From positions 4,452,001 to 4,516,000 of the forward strand of contig NZ_CP092535.1 in NCBI RefSeq assembly GCF_022437945.1: 64,000 bases of DNA, given 5' to 3'. The notes beneath the pieces are model-generated. The model was not told the origin of the DNA. It ran no database searches and was given only the letters and a program-made list of their open reading frames with translations. The translations under genes and the position numbers were made by a program. Shown here one piece after another: positions 28,253 through 38,871 of this stretch; the first letter of the stretch is position 1; every line of letters begins with the position of its first letter. Source of the stretch: Nocardioides sp. TF02-7. GTDB lineage: Bacteria; Actinomycetota; Actinomycetes; Propionibacteriales; Nocardioidaceae.

Positions 28253-29285
28253 TCAGCGACGGGTCTTCGGGTCGAGCGCGTCGCGGATCGCGTCACCCAG
28301 CAGGTTCAGCGAGAGCACGAGCAGCACGACACCGACCATCGGCTCGATCAGGTACAGCGGGTAGTTGGACCAGTACTGGGTCGCGTTGGCGATCGTCTGG
28401 CCCCACGAGGCGCCCCACTTGCCCTCGCCGCTCACGCCGATGCCGAGGAACGCCAGACCGGCCTCGAGGGCGACGAAGGCGGGGGAGCATCAGCGAGGTG
28501 CTGATCACGATCGGCGCGACCAGGTTGGGCAGCAGCTCCTTGAGCAGGATCCGCCGGGTCGGCATGCCGACGACCCGGGCGGCGAGCACGAACTCCCGCT
28601 CGCGCAGCGATAGCACCTCGCCGCGGATCAGGCGCGCCACGCCCATCCAGCCGAAGACCGACAGGACGCCGATCAGCGACAGCACCTGGTAGAGCGCGTA
28701 GTGCTCGCTCTGCGAGAACCGGTCGATCACGATCGGCGCGATCGTCAGCGCGGCGAGCAGGAACGGGATCGTGAGGAAGAAGTCGATGACGAACGAGATG
28801 ATCTTGTCGACGATGCCGCCGGCGAAGCCCGCGACCAGGCCCAGCGTGATGCCGACCAGCGACGCGATCAGGGTCGCCGTACCGGCGATGATCAGCGACG
28901 TGCGGCAGCCGTAGAGCCAGTGCGCGAGGTTGTCGGCGCCGGTGCGCGGCGCGATGCCGAACGGGTGCTCGGGGTCGAAGCCGTAGTACGGCGGGCCGGT
29001 GAGCGGGTAGCCCACGCCGGGGTTGGCGGCGTTGCACTCCAGCACGTCGCAGTTGCGCACCGGGTCGAGGGAGACCCCGAAGATCGCCGCGAGCACGTCG
29101 GCGAAGATCGCCACGAGCACGAAGAACAGGACGACGATCGCGCACACCATCGCGAGCTTGTCGCGCTTGAGGCGACCGAACGCGATCTGGAGCGGTGAGC
29201 GCCCCTCGACGGCGGTCGATCCCTCTCCCGGCTCCGGGTGGCCCGTTGCCTCAGCGACCTGCACACCCGCTGTCGGGTCGGTCAT
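28253..29285 (-). CDS. Oligopeptide ABC transporter permease, OppC-like (one apparent indel)
   Basis: 343 residues after repair of GGGGG at 28481-28485. Cytoplasmic N-terminus, first helix near residues 50-72 (LAMVCAIVVLFFVLVAIFAD), an external insert with RNCDVLECNAANPG, then the permease core with FVLAARVVGMPTRRILLKEL as coupling loop. First gene of the five-gene opp-like cluster (C-A-B-D-F). ATG at 29285 is preceded by GAGGAAGG. The cluster sits between aspS and rarA and is absent at that place in the mycobacterial order. Confidence 0.9.
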
Positions 29286-29463
29286 GCTCACCTTCCTCGC
29301 CCGGCTACCCGGACCCGGATCCGGCCGGGGCACCTCGTGCACGACCCCGGCGCGCCCTTTGCGCCGTGCGTGACTCTAGGCCGAAGTCCGGACGCGAATC
29401 GATGCCGGGGCGGTAACGGTTTGGTCTCGTTGGCTGGCCGGAAGGTGTCCGCCCGCCGCCCGG

Positions 29464-31231
29464 TCAGGCCGGGACGTCCTTCTCCGGCACCGCGTCGACC
29501 CCCGCTTCCTTCCGCTGCTCCGGGGTGATCGGCGCGGGCGCGGCCGTGAGCGGGTCGTAGCCGCCACCGGACTTCGGGAACGCGATGACGTCGCGGATCG
29601 AGTCGCTGCCGGCCAGCAGGGCGGTGATCCGGTCCCAGCCGAAGGCGATGCCGCCGTGCGGCGGGGCGCCGTACTTGAACGCCTCGAGCAGGAAGCCGAA
29701 CTTCTCCTGCGCCTCGTCGGGGCCGATGCCCATCACCTCGAAGACCCGCTTCTGCACGTCCTCGCGGTGGATACGGATCGAGCCGCCGCCGATCTCGTTG
29801 CCGTTGCAGACGATGTCGTAGGCCCAGGCGAGGGCGTTGCCCGGGTCCTGGTCGAAGCCCTCGAGGTCCTGGGGCGAGGTGAACGCGTGGTGGACCGCGG
29901 TCCAGGCGCCGCTGCCGACCGCGACGTCGCCCGCCGCGGTCGCGTCGTCGGCCGGCTCGAACAGCGGGGCGTCGACCACCCAGACGAAGCTCCACGCGCT
30001 CTCGTCGATCAGGCCGCAGCGGCGACCGATCTCCAGCCGCGCGGCGCCGAGCAGGCCGCGGCTCGGCTTCGGCAGGCCGGCGGCGAAGAAGACGCAGTCG
30101 CCGGGCCGGGCGCCCACGTGGGCCGCGAGGCCGGCCTTCTCCTCCTCGGAGAGGTTCTTGGCGACCGGGCCGCCGAGCTCGCCGTCCTCCTGCACCAGCA
30201 CGTAGGCCAGGCCGCGGGCACCGCGCTGCTTGGCCCACTCCTGCCAGGCGTCGAGCTGCTTGCGCGGCTGGCTGGCGCCGCCCGGCATGACCACCGCGCC
30301 GACGTACGGCGCCTGGAACACCCGGAACGGCGTGTCGGCGAAGTACTCGGTGCAGTCGACGAGCTCCTGGCCCATCCGCAGGTCGGGCTTGTCGGAGCCG
30401 TAGCGGGCCATCGCCTCGGCGTACGTGATCCGCGGGATCGGCCGCGGGACGTCGTAGCCGACCAGGCTCCAGAGGGCGGCCAGGATCTCCTCGGACAGCG
30501 CGATCACGTCGTCCTGCTCGACGAAGCTCATCTCGACGTCGAGCTGGGTGAACTCGGGCTGCCGGTCGGCACGGAAGTCCTCGTCGCGGTAGCAGCGGGC
30601 GATCTGGAAGTAGCGCTCCATGCCCGCCACCATGAGCAGCTGCTTGAACAGCTGGGGGCTCTGCGGCAGCGCGTACCAGCTGCCCGGCTGCAGCCGGGCC
30701 GGCACCAGGAAGTCGCGGGCGCCCTCGGGCGTGCTGCGGGTCAGCGTGGGCGTCTCGACCTCGACGAAGTCGCGGGCGAGCAGCACGTCGCGGGCCGCCT
30801 GGTTGACCTTGCTGCGCAGCCGGAGCGCCGCGCCGGGGCCGGTGCGGCGCAGGTCGAGGTAGCGGTGCTTGAGCCGCACCTCCTCCCCCCACCTCCACGT
30901 GGTCGCTGATCGGGAACGGCAGCGGCGCCGACGCCGAGAGCACCTCGACCTCGGCGGCCACCACCTCGACCGAGCCGGTGGGCAGGTTGGGGTTCTCGTT
31001 GCCCTCGAGCCGCGCGACCACCTCTCCGGTGACCCGCAGGCAGTACTCCGCACGGAGCGCGTGCGCGACCTCCTCGTCGCGGATCACGACCTGGACCACA
31101 CCGCTCGACTCCCGGAGGTCGATGAACGCCACTCCCCCGTGATCACGCCGGTTGGCCACCCAGCCGGCGAGGGTCATGGTCTGGCCGACGTGCTCGGCGC
31201 GCAGGGCGCCGGCGTCGTGGGTGCGGATCAC
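29464..31231 (-). CDS. aspS: Aspartyl-tRNA synthetase (one apparent indel)
   Basis: 588 residues after removing one base from CCCCCC at 30885-30890. N-terminal OB anticodon domain (GWVANRRDHGGVAFIDLRES), class II core (RYLDLRRTG; FVEVETPTLTRSTPEGARDF; CYRDEDFRADRQPEFTQLD), the bacterial insertion domain, and motif 3 GIAFGWDRITALLAG. GTG at 31231 overlaps the hisS stop as GTGA. Whether it is discriminating or also charges tRNA-Asn cannot be told here. Confidence 0.96.
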
Positions 31232-32593
31232 TGGTTCTGCTCCTTGATTCGGGGTCGGAGGTCCTCGGAGGGAGGCTGCCACGAGGCCGGGTCGGCGGCG
31301 ACCTGGTTTCCGGACCGGATGTCCTTCACCTCGTGGCTCGTGGCCCCGTCGTCGCCGACGGCCGGGAACCACACGTAGGGGATGCCGCGACGCTCCGCGT
31401 TGCGGATCTGCTTGCCGAACTTCTGCGCCGACGCGGCCACCTCGCACGGGATGCCGCGGGCGCGCAGCGCGGTGGCGACGGCGTCGGAGGCCGCGCGGGT
31501 CTGCTCGTCGGACACCGCGACGTAGACGGCGCTGGGGACCTTGCGGTCCGCGGCCAGGCCGGTGCGGGCCAGCAGCGGCACGACCACCCGGCTGACGCCG
31601 AGCGAGATGCCGACGCCGGGGTAGGTGCTGCGACCGTCACTGGCCAGTGCGTCGTAGCGGCCGCCGGAGCAGATCGAGCCGAGCGACTCGTAGCCGTCGA
31701 GGCGGGTCTCGAAGACCGTGCCGGTGTAGTAGTCGAGGCCGCGGGCGATCGAGAGGTCGGCGACCAGCCGCACCCGGTCACTGACCAGGTCGGCGCACGC
31801 GCGCACCAGCTCGGCGAGCTCGGCCAACCCCTCGTCGAGCAGCTCGTGCTCGACCCCGAGCCCGCGCACAGTGGCGACGAACGAGTCGTCGGTGGCCTGG
31901 ATCGTGGCCAGCCGGAGCACCCGGTCGGCGGTGTCGCCGTCGAGACCGGCCTCCTCGAGGAGCAGCGCGCGGACCTTCTCGACCGGCAGCTTGTCGAGCT
32001 TGTCGACCAGGCGCATCACCTCGTCGACGCCGCCCTCCTCCATCGGGATGCCGAGGCCGGCGTAGAAGCCCTGGATCAGCTTGCGGTTGTTGACCTGTAG
32101 CCGGAAGCCGGGGAGGAAGTCGAGGCGGGTGAGCGCGTCGACCATCACCCGGGTCACCTCGACGTCGTGGTGGAACGGCAGCACGTCACGGCCGACCACG
32201 TCGATGTCGGCCTGCGTGAACTCGCGGAACCGCCCCCTCCTGGGGCCGCTCGCCGCGCCAGGCCTTCTGGATCTGGTAGCGCCGGAACGGGAACTCCAGC
32301 TTGCCGGCGTTCTCGAGCACGTACCGCGCGAACGGCACGGTCAGGTCGAAGTGCAGGCCCAGCCCGGCGTGGCCCTCGGCCGACTCCTCGTGGAGCCGGC
32401 GCAGGAGGTAGACCTCCTTGGAGGTGTCGCCCTTGCGGAGCAGCTGGTCCAGCGGCTCGACCGCGCGGGTCTCGACCCCCGCGAAGCCGTGCAGCTCGAA
32501 CGTGGCGCGCAGGGTGTCGACCACCTGCTGCTCGACGATCCGCTGTTCGGGCAGCAGCTCGGGGAAGCCGCTGAGCGGCGTCGGCCTGGCCAT
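31228..32593 (-). CDS. hisS: Histidyl-tRNA synthetase (one apparent indel)
   Basis: 454 residues after repair of CCCCC at 32233-32237. Class II core with motif 1 region GFPELLPEQR, GLHFDLTVPFARYV, motif 2 QKAWRGERPQEGRFREF, histidine-binding ARGLDYYTGTVFE and SICSGGRYDALA, and anticodon domain VYVAVSDEQTRAASDAVA. It starts 3 bp after the MBL-fold gene stop; MBL-hisS-aspS look like one operon. Confidence 0.95.
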
Positions 32594-32596
32594 CGG

Positions 32597-33316
32597 TCAG
32601 AGGCCCCGGGTGGCTCGGGCGGCGGTGTCCCCGGTCGGGTCGAGGAGCTGCTGCAGGAACGGGTTGGTCGCGCGCTCGCGGCCGATGGACGTCTGGTCGC
32701 CGTGGCCGGGCAGCACGACGACGTCGTCGGCGAGCGGCAGCACCTTGGTCGTCAGGCTGCGCAGCATCGTCGGGTGGTCGCCGCCGGGCAGGTCGGTGCG
32801 GCCGATCGACCCGGCGAACAGGAGGTCGCCGGAGAACATGACCTCGCTGACGTCGCTGCTGGCCTCGTACGGCGTCCGGAAGGTCACCGACCCCTCGGTG
32901 TGGCCCGGGGTGTGGTCGACGACGAACCGCAGCCCGGCGAGCTCGACCGTCTGGCCGTCCCCCAGCTCGCGCACGTCGTCGGGCTCGGTGAACTCGTAGC
33001 GCCCGCCGAGGAGCATCGCGGCGCTCTCCGCCGAGAGCCCGGCCATCGGGTCGGTGAGGAGGTGCCGGTCGCCGGGGTGGATCCACGCGGTGGCGTCGTA
33101 GGTGCCGGCGACCGGGGTCACGCTCCACATGTGGTCGACGTGCCCGTGGGTGAGCAGCACCGCCACGGGCTTGAGCCGGTGCTCGCGGACCAGCTCCGCG
33201 ACGCCCGGGGCGGCGTCCTTCCCGGGGTCGATGACGACGCACTCGGCCCCGGCAGAGGTGGCCGCGACGTAGCAGTTCGTGCCCCAGGGTCCTGCGGGGA
33301 AGCCGGCGATCAGCAC
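32597..33316 (-). CDS. Metallo-beta-lactamase-fold hydrolase (glyoxalase II-like)
   Basis: Intact, 239 residues. Metal ligands in LLTHGHVDHMWS, DHTPGHTEGS, FSGDLLFAGSIGRTD and LPGHGDQT follow the hydroxyacylglutathione-hydrolase pattern. Actinobacteria use mycothiol, so a thioester hydrolase of that or another small thiol is likelier than true glyoxalase II. It is the promoter-proximal gene of MBL-hisS-aspS and diverges from the DUF349 gene across 95 bp. The same neighbour occurs at hisS in mycobacteria. Confidence 0.9.
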   Translation of the reverse strand: MLIAGFPAGPWGTNCYVAATSAGAECVVIDPGKDAAPGVAELVREHRLKPVAVLLTHGHVDHMWSVTPVAGTYDATAWIHPGDRHLLTDPMAGLSAESAAMLLGGRYEFTEPDDVRELGDGQTVELAGLRFVVDHTPGHTEGSVTFRTPYEASSDVSEVMFSGDLLFAGSIGRTDLPGGDHPTMLRSLTTKVLPLADDVVVLPGHGDQTSIGRERATNPFLQQLLDPTGDTAARATRGL

Positions 33317-33411
33317 CGAGCCAGCCTATCGGTCGGGCACCTCGGACCCGCAGCCGCCGGTGCGCGGCCGCCGTACATGACTAGCATGTGTCTCTGCTTC
33401 CCAAGGTGAGG

Positions 33412-34666
33412 ATGGAACTGGTTGTGACGAGCACGGACTGGGGTCGGGTCGGCGACGACGGCACCGTCTTCGTGAGGACGCCCGACGGCGAGCGGCCGGT
33501 CGGTCAGATGCCCGACGCGACCCCCGAGGAGGCGCTGGCGTTCTACACCCGCCGCTACGACGCGCTCGCGCTCGAGGTCGACCTGCTGCACAAGCGGGTC
33601 AACTCCGGCGTCCTCTCCCCCGAGGAGGCGACGCAGGCGGTCAAGACGGTGCGGGCGCAGGTGACCGACGCCAACGCGGTCGGCGACCTCGCCGCGCTCG
33701 GGGCCAAGCTCGACGAGCTCGGGCCCGTGATCGCCACCCAGCGGGAGGCGCGCCGGGCCGAGAAGGCCCGCCGGCTCGGCGAGGCCCGCGAGCAGAAGGA
33801 GCGGCTCGCCTCGGAGGCCGAGCGGATCGCCTCCGGCCGCGACTGGAAGCACGGCGCCAACCGGCTCCGCGAGCTGCTCGACGAGTGGAAGCAGCTGCCG
33901 CGCATCGACAAGGCCGACGACGACGCCCTGTGGAAGCGGTTCTCCTCCGCCCGGTCGGCGTACACCAAGGCCCGCAAGGCGCACTTCGCGGAGCAGGACG
34001 AGAAGCGGGAGGCGGCCCGCGTCGTCAAGGAGCGCCTGGTCAAGGAGGCCGAGAGCCTCGCCGACTCCACCGAGTGGGGCCCCACCGCCGGCCGCTACCG
34101 CGACCTGATGCGCCAGTGGAAGGCCGCCGGGCCGGCGCCGAAGGCGGTCGACGACGAGCTGTGGAAGCGGTTCCGCGGCGCGCAGGACACCTTCTTCGGC
34201 GCACGCGACGCCGCCAACGCGGCGCTCGACGCCGAGTTCGCCGCCAACGCCGAGGTGAAGGAGCAGCTGATCGTCGAGGCCGAGGCCCTGCTGCCCGCGC
34301 TCGAGGGTCCCGACGCCGACCTCGACGCGGTCAAGCGGTCGTTCCGCGACGTCGCCGACCGCTGGGATGCCGCCGGCAAGGTCCCCCGCGACCGGGTCAA
34401 GGGAGCTCGAGGGGCGGATGCGCGCCGTCGAGAACGCGATCCGCAAGCGTGAGGACGAGCAGTGGCGGCGCTCCGACCCGGAGAAGTCCGCCCGCGCCGA
34501 CGACATGGTGTCCAAGCTCGAGGCCGCCATCGCCGACATCGAGGCCCGGCTCGACAAGGCCCGCGCCGCCGGTGACGAGAAGTTGGTCCGCGAGCTCGAG
34601 GACAACCTCGAGGGCCGGCGCTCCTTCCTCGAGATGGCCCGCCGCGCCGCCGCCGACTACTCCTGA
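33412..34666 (+). CDS. DUF349-domain coiled-coil protein (one apparent indel)
   Basis: 417 residues after repair of GGG at 34401-34403. Three DUF349 units are visible, each with a WK/LRELLDEWK-type core: DWKHGANRLRELLDEWKQL, PTAGRYRDLMRQWKAAG, and VKRSFRDVADRWDAAGK. The rest is charged, Ala/Glu/Arg-rich helix ending RRAAADYS. The function is unknown. ATG at 33412 is chosen for its AGGTGAGG ribosome site. It converges on rel with only 5 bp between stop codons. Confidence 0.87.
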
Positions 34667-34671
34667 CCCGG

Positions 34672-37019
34672 TTACTGGGTGACGCGGTAGGCGTCGAAGA
34701 CGCCGGGGATGCCGCGGACGGCCTTGAGCACCGTGTCGAGGTGCTTGGCGTCGGCCATCTCGAAGGTGAAGCGGGTCTTGGCGACTCGGTCACGCGTGGT
34801 GGTGAGGTTGGCCGACAGGATGTTGAGGTGGGCGTCGGAGAGCACCATCGTGATGTCGGAGAGCAGCCGCGAGCGGTCGAGCGCCTCCACCTGGATGTTG
34901 ACGAGGAACGTCGTCTGGCCGGTCGGGGCCCACTCGACCTCGAGCACCTTCTCCGGCTGTGACATCAGGTCGGCGGCATTGGTGCAGTCCTTGCGGTGGA
35001 CCGACACCCCACCGCCCTTGGTGACGAAGCCGAGAATCGGGTCCGGCGGCACCGGCGTGCAGCACTTCGCGAGCTTGACCCAGACGTCCGGGGCACCCTT
35101 CACGACCACACCGGCGCCGCTGCCGGAGGAGATCCGGCTGGGCCGGCGGGGCCGGCCGGTGATCGTGACGGCCTCGGCGAGGTCCTCCTGGGCGCCCTCG
35201 TCGCCGCCGTGGATCTCGATCACCTTGCGCACGACGGTCTGCGCCCCGAGGTTGCCCTCGCCGACGGCGGCGTAGAGCGCGGGAGACGTCGGCCAGGCGG
35301 AAGTGCTCGGCGACCAGGGTCAGCGAGTCGTGGGTGAGCAGCCGCTTGAGCGGCAGCCCCTCCTTGCGCATCAGCTTGGCGATCTGGTCCTTGCCGTGCT
35401 CGATCGCCTCCTCGCGCCGCTCCTTGGTGAACCACTGCTTGATCTTGGAGCGGGCGCGCTGCGACTTCACGAAGTTGAGCCAGTCGCGCGAGGGGCCGGC
35501 GGTCGGCGACTTCGACGTGAACACCTCGACGACGTCGCCGTTCTCCAGCGTCGACTCCAGTGGCACCAGCCGCCCGTTGACCCGCGCCCCGATCGTGTGG
35601 TGGCCGACCTCGGTGTGGACGGCGTACGCGAAGTCGACGGGGGTGGACCCGGACGGCAGGGCGATCACGTCGCCGCGCGGGGTGAAGACGTAGGTCTCGG
35701 TCTGGTTGATCTCGAACCGCAGCGACTCGAGGAACTCCCCCGGGTCCTCGACCTCGCTCTGCCAGTCGAGGAGCTGGCGCACCCACGACATGTCGTCCCC
35801 GGACGGGCCGCTGCCGCCGCGCTCCTTGCTGCCCGTGTCGGCACCCGACCGGCCGTCCTCCTTGTACTTCCAGTGCGCCGCGACGCCGTACTCCGCCCGC
35901 CGGTGCATGGCGAAGGTGCGGATCTGCATCTCGACCGGCTTGCCCTGTGGGCCGATGACCGTCGTGTGCAGCGACTGGTACATGTTGAACTTCGGCATCG
36001 CGACGTAGTCCTTGAACCGGCCGAGCACCGGGTTCCACCGCGAGTGGAGGACGCCGAGGACGGCGTAGCAGTCCCGGTCCTCCTGGACCAGGATCCGGAT
36101 GCCGACCAGGTCGTAGATGTCGGAGAAGTCGCGACCTCCGACGATCATCTTCTGGTAGATCGAGTAGTAGTGCTTGGGCCGGCCGGTGACGGTCGCCTTG
36201 ATCTTCGCCTCGCGCAGGTCCTTCTCGACCTGGCTGATCACCTCGGCGAGGAACTGGTCGCGCGAGGGGGGCCCGCTCGGCCACCATCCGCACGATCTCG
36301 TCGTAGATCTTCGGGTGGAGAGTCGCGAACGCCAGGTCCTCGAGCTCCCACTTGATCGTGTTCATGCCGAGCCGGTGGGCGAGCGGGGCGTAGATGTCGA
36401 GCGTCTCGCGGGCGGTGCGCTCCTGGCTCTTCTGCGGCACGTAGCGCAGCGTGCGCATGTTGTGGAGCCGGTCGGCGAGCTTGATGACGAGCACCCGGAT
36501 GTCGCGCGACATCGCCACGATCATCTTGCGGATGGTCTCCGCCTGGGCGGAGTCGCCGTAGACGACCTTGTCGAGCTTGGTGACGCCGTCGACCAGCCGC
36601 GCGACCTCGTCGCCGAAGTCGCGGCGGCACTCGTCGAGGGTGTACGGCGTGTCCTCGACCGTGTCGTGGAGGAGCGCGGCGACCAGGGTGGGCTCGGTCA
36701 TCCCGATGCCGGCGAGGATGGTCGTCACGGCGAGCGGGTGGGTGATGTAGGGGTCGCCACTCTTGCGCATCTGGGTGCCGTGGAGGCGCTCGGCGGTGGT
36801 GTAGGCGCGCTCGAGGAGGGCCAGGTCGGCCTTGGGGTGGTTGGCGCGCACGGCCCGGAAGAGCGGCTCGAGGACCGGGTTGGAGGTCTGGCCGCGGCTG
36901 CCCATCCGGGCAAGCCGCGCGCGCATGCCCCGAGGGCCGCTCCCGGTGTCGCTGGTGACCGCCGGGACCTCCGCCGGGCGCACGGGAACCGGCCGCTGCG
37001 GGGCCCGTTCCTCGGTCAT
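34672..37019 (-). CDS. rel: Bifunctional (p)ppGpp synthetase/hydrolase Rel (two apparent indels)
   Basis: 781 residues after repair. HD hydrolase domain with LLHDTVEDT and LADRLHNMRTL, synthetase domain with RFKDYVAMPKFNMYQSLHTT (RFKD is the bifunctional Rel form), TGS domain YVFTPRGDVIALPSGSTPVD, zinc-finger-like KLAKCCTPVPPD, and C-terminal ACT domain. Breaks: GGGGGG 36266-36271 and GGG 35281-35283, each one base too long. It follows apt closely and probably belongs to yajC-secD-secF-apt-rel. Confidence 0.96.
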
Positions 37020-37045
37020 GCAGGAAGTCTAGGCGGACCGCCGGC

Positions 37046-37612
37046 TCACACCGTCGCCAGGGACGTCAGCCGCAGGTCCTCGATCACCGCTCGTCCGGAA
37101 AGGAAGGAGAGCTCGAGCAGCACGGCCAGCGCGACGACCTCGCCGCCGCTGCGCTCGACCAGCTCGCGGGCCGCGCGGGCGGTGCCGCCGGTGGCGAGCA
37201 CGTCGTCGACGAGGAGCACCCGGTCGCCGGGGAGGATGCCGTCCTGGTGCACCTCGATCGTCGCCTCGCCGTACTCGAGGGCGTACGACGCGGCGTGGGT
37301 CTCACCGGGCAGCTTGCCCTGCTTGCGGACCGGCACGAACCCGACGTCGAGGTCGAGCGCGACCGGCGCCCCCAGGATGAACCCGCGCGCCTCGATCGCG
37401 GCGACCTTGTCGACCACCGGTCGCCCGTCGTGGCCGCGGCCCGGCTCCGCCAGGGCCGCGACGACCGCCCGGAAGCCGTCGGCGTCGGCGAGCAGCGGCG
37501 TGATGTCCTTGAACACGACCCCCGGCTCGGGGAAGTCGGGCACGTCGCGGACCAGCCGCGCGATCACCTCACCGGCCTCGGCGACCGCCGACCGCGCGTC
37601 CGGCGCCGCCAC
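37046..37612 (-). CDS. apt: Adenine phosphoribosyltransferase
   Basis: Intact, 188 residues. Salvages adenine to AMP with PRPP. PDFPEPGVVFKDITPLL near the N-terminus, ARGFILGAPVAL, and the PRPP loop VLLVDDVLATGGTARA. GTG at 37612 begins 4 bp after the secF stop, so cotranscribed. secDF-apt-rel is the conserved actinobacterial order. Confidence 0.95.
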   Translation of the reverse strand: MAAPDARSAVAEAGEVIARLVRDVPDFPEPGVVFKDITPLLADADGFRAVVAALAEPGRGHDGRPVVDKVAAIEARGFILGAPVALDLDVGFVPVRKQGKLPGETHAASYALEYGEATIEVHQDGILPGDRVLLVDDVLATGGTARAARELVERSGGEVVALAVLLELSFLSGRAVIEDLRLTSLATV

Positions 37613-37616
37613 CCCG

Positions 37617-38871
37617 CTACCTCTTGCCGCGCTTGGAGCGCGGCTGGCGGACCGGCTGCTGCCGCCCCGAGCTCGTGCTCGGTGCGACCGGCCGGGCCTG
37701 GGTCGGGGCGACCCGGCCCTTGCCGACGGCGGCGCTCGACGACGGCCCGGTGGCCGGACGGTCGTCGTCGAGGTCCTCCCTCATCGTCGTAGAGCTCGAG
37801 CTCCGGGTCCTCGTCGCGCCCGCGGTCGGCCACCGGGAGGTCCTCGGTGAACGCCGGCACGGTGGCGTAGCGGTCGGCCAGCGCCCGCTTCTTGGCGCGC
37901 GCCCGGCGGGCCTGCTCCTTGACCTCGGTCTCGGTCGACTTGAGGTGGACCAGGATCCGCGGGGCCAGCATGACCGAGGAGTAGACGCCGGCGGCCATGC
38001 CGACGAACTGGGCAAGCGCGAGGTCCTGCAGCGAGCTGGCGCCGAGCTGGGCGGTGCTGACGTAGAGGATCGCGCCGATCGGGATCAGCGCCACGATGCT
38101 GGTGTTGATCGACCGGACCAGCGTCTGGTTGACCGCCAGGTTGGCCTCGTCGGAGTAGGACCGGGTGTTCTTGTGGAAGGTCGTGGTGTTCTCACGAACC
38201 TTGTCGAACACGACGACGGTGTCGTAGAGCGAGAAGCCGAGGATCGCCAGCACACCGGTCACGGCCGACGGCGTGACCTGGAAGCCGGACATCGCGTAGA
38301 CACCGATGGTGATCGCCACGTCGTGCGCGAGCGCAGCGATCGCCGCGACCGACATCTTCCACTCGCGGAAGTAGCCCCAGATGAAGAGCATCACGAGCAC
38401 GAGGAACACGACGACACCGATGAGCGCGCGCTCGGCGATCTCCGCGCCCCAGCTCGGGCCGACGTCACGCACGGAGACGTCCCGCGTCTCGTCGATCGCC
38501 GGGAAGAGGTCGACGATGATCGACCGCGCCTCCTCCTCCTCGGCGTCGTCGAGGTCCTCGGTCGTGAGCACGAGCGAGTTGCTGCCGGCCGTGGTGACGG
38601 TCGGGTTCTCGGCGTTCTCGATCTCGGCGTCGGCGACCGCCTCGCGGAGGCGGTCGGCGTCGTCCTGGTCGACGCCCTGCGCCAGGGTGACCTGGAGCTC
38701 GGTGCCGCCGGTGAACTCCACGCCGAAGTTGAGCCCCTTCACCGCGACCGCGGTGACAGCGAGCCCGACCAGCAGGACGCTGATGCCGTACCAGAGGGCA
38801 CGGCGGCCCATGAAGTCGATCGACTTCCGCCCGTTGTAGAGGTCGTTGCCGAGCCTCGACATCTTGCCCAT
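37617..38871 (-). CDS. secF: Protein translocase subunit SecF (one apparent indel)
   Basis: 417 residues after repair of CCC at 37788-37790. Six-helix RND-type partner of SecD using proton motive force to pull exported proteins. First helix near residues 25-45, periplasmic domain opening FGVEFTGGTELQV, then helices with FSLYDTVVVFDKVREN and RSINTSIVALIPIGAI. The corrected C-terminus is a charged tail ending RQPRSKRGKR. ATG at 38871 overlaps the secD stop (TGATG). Confidence 0.95.

Noticed and set aside
25480..28692. 1070-codon plus-strand open frame opposite the transporter genes
   Set aside because: It is the shadow of the OppB-, OppA- and OppC-like genes, all of which have recognisable domains on the minus strand.
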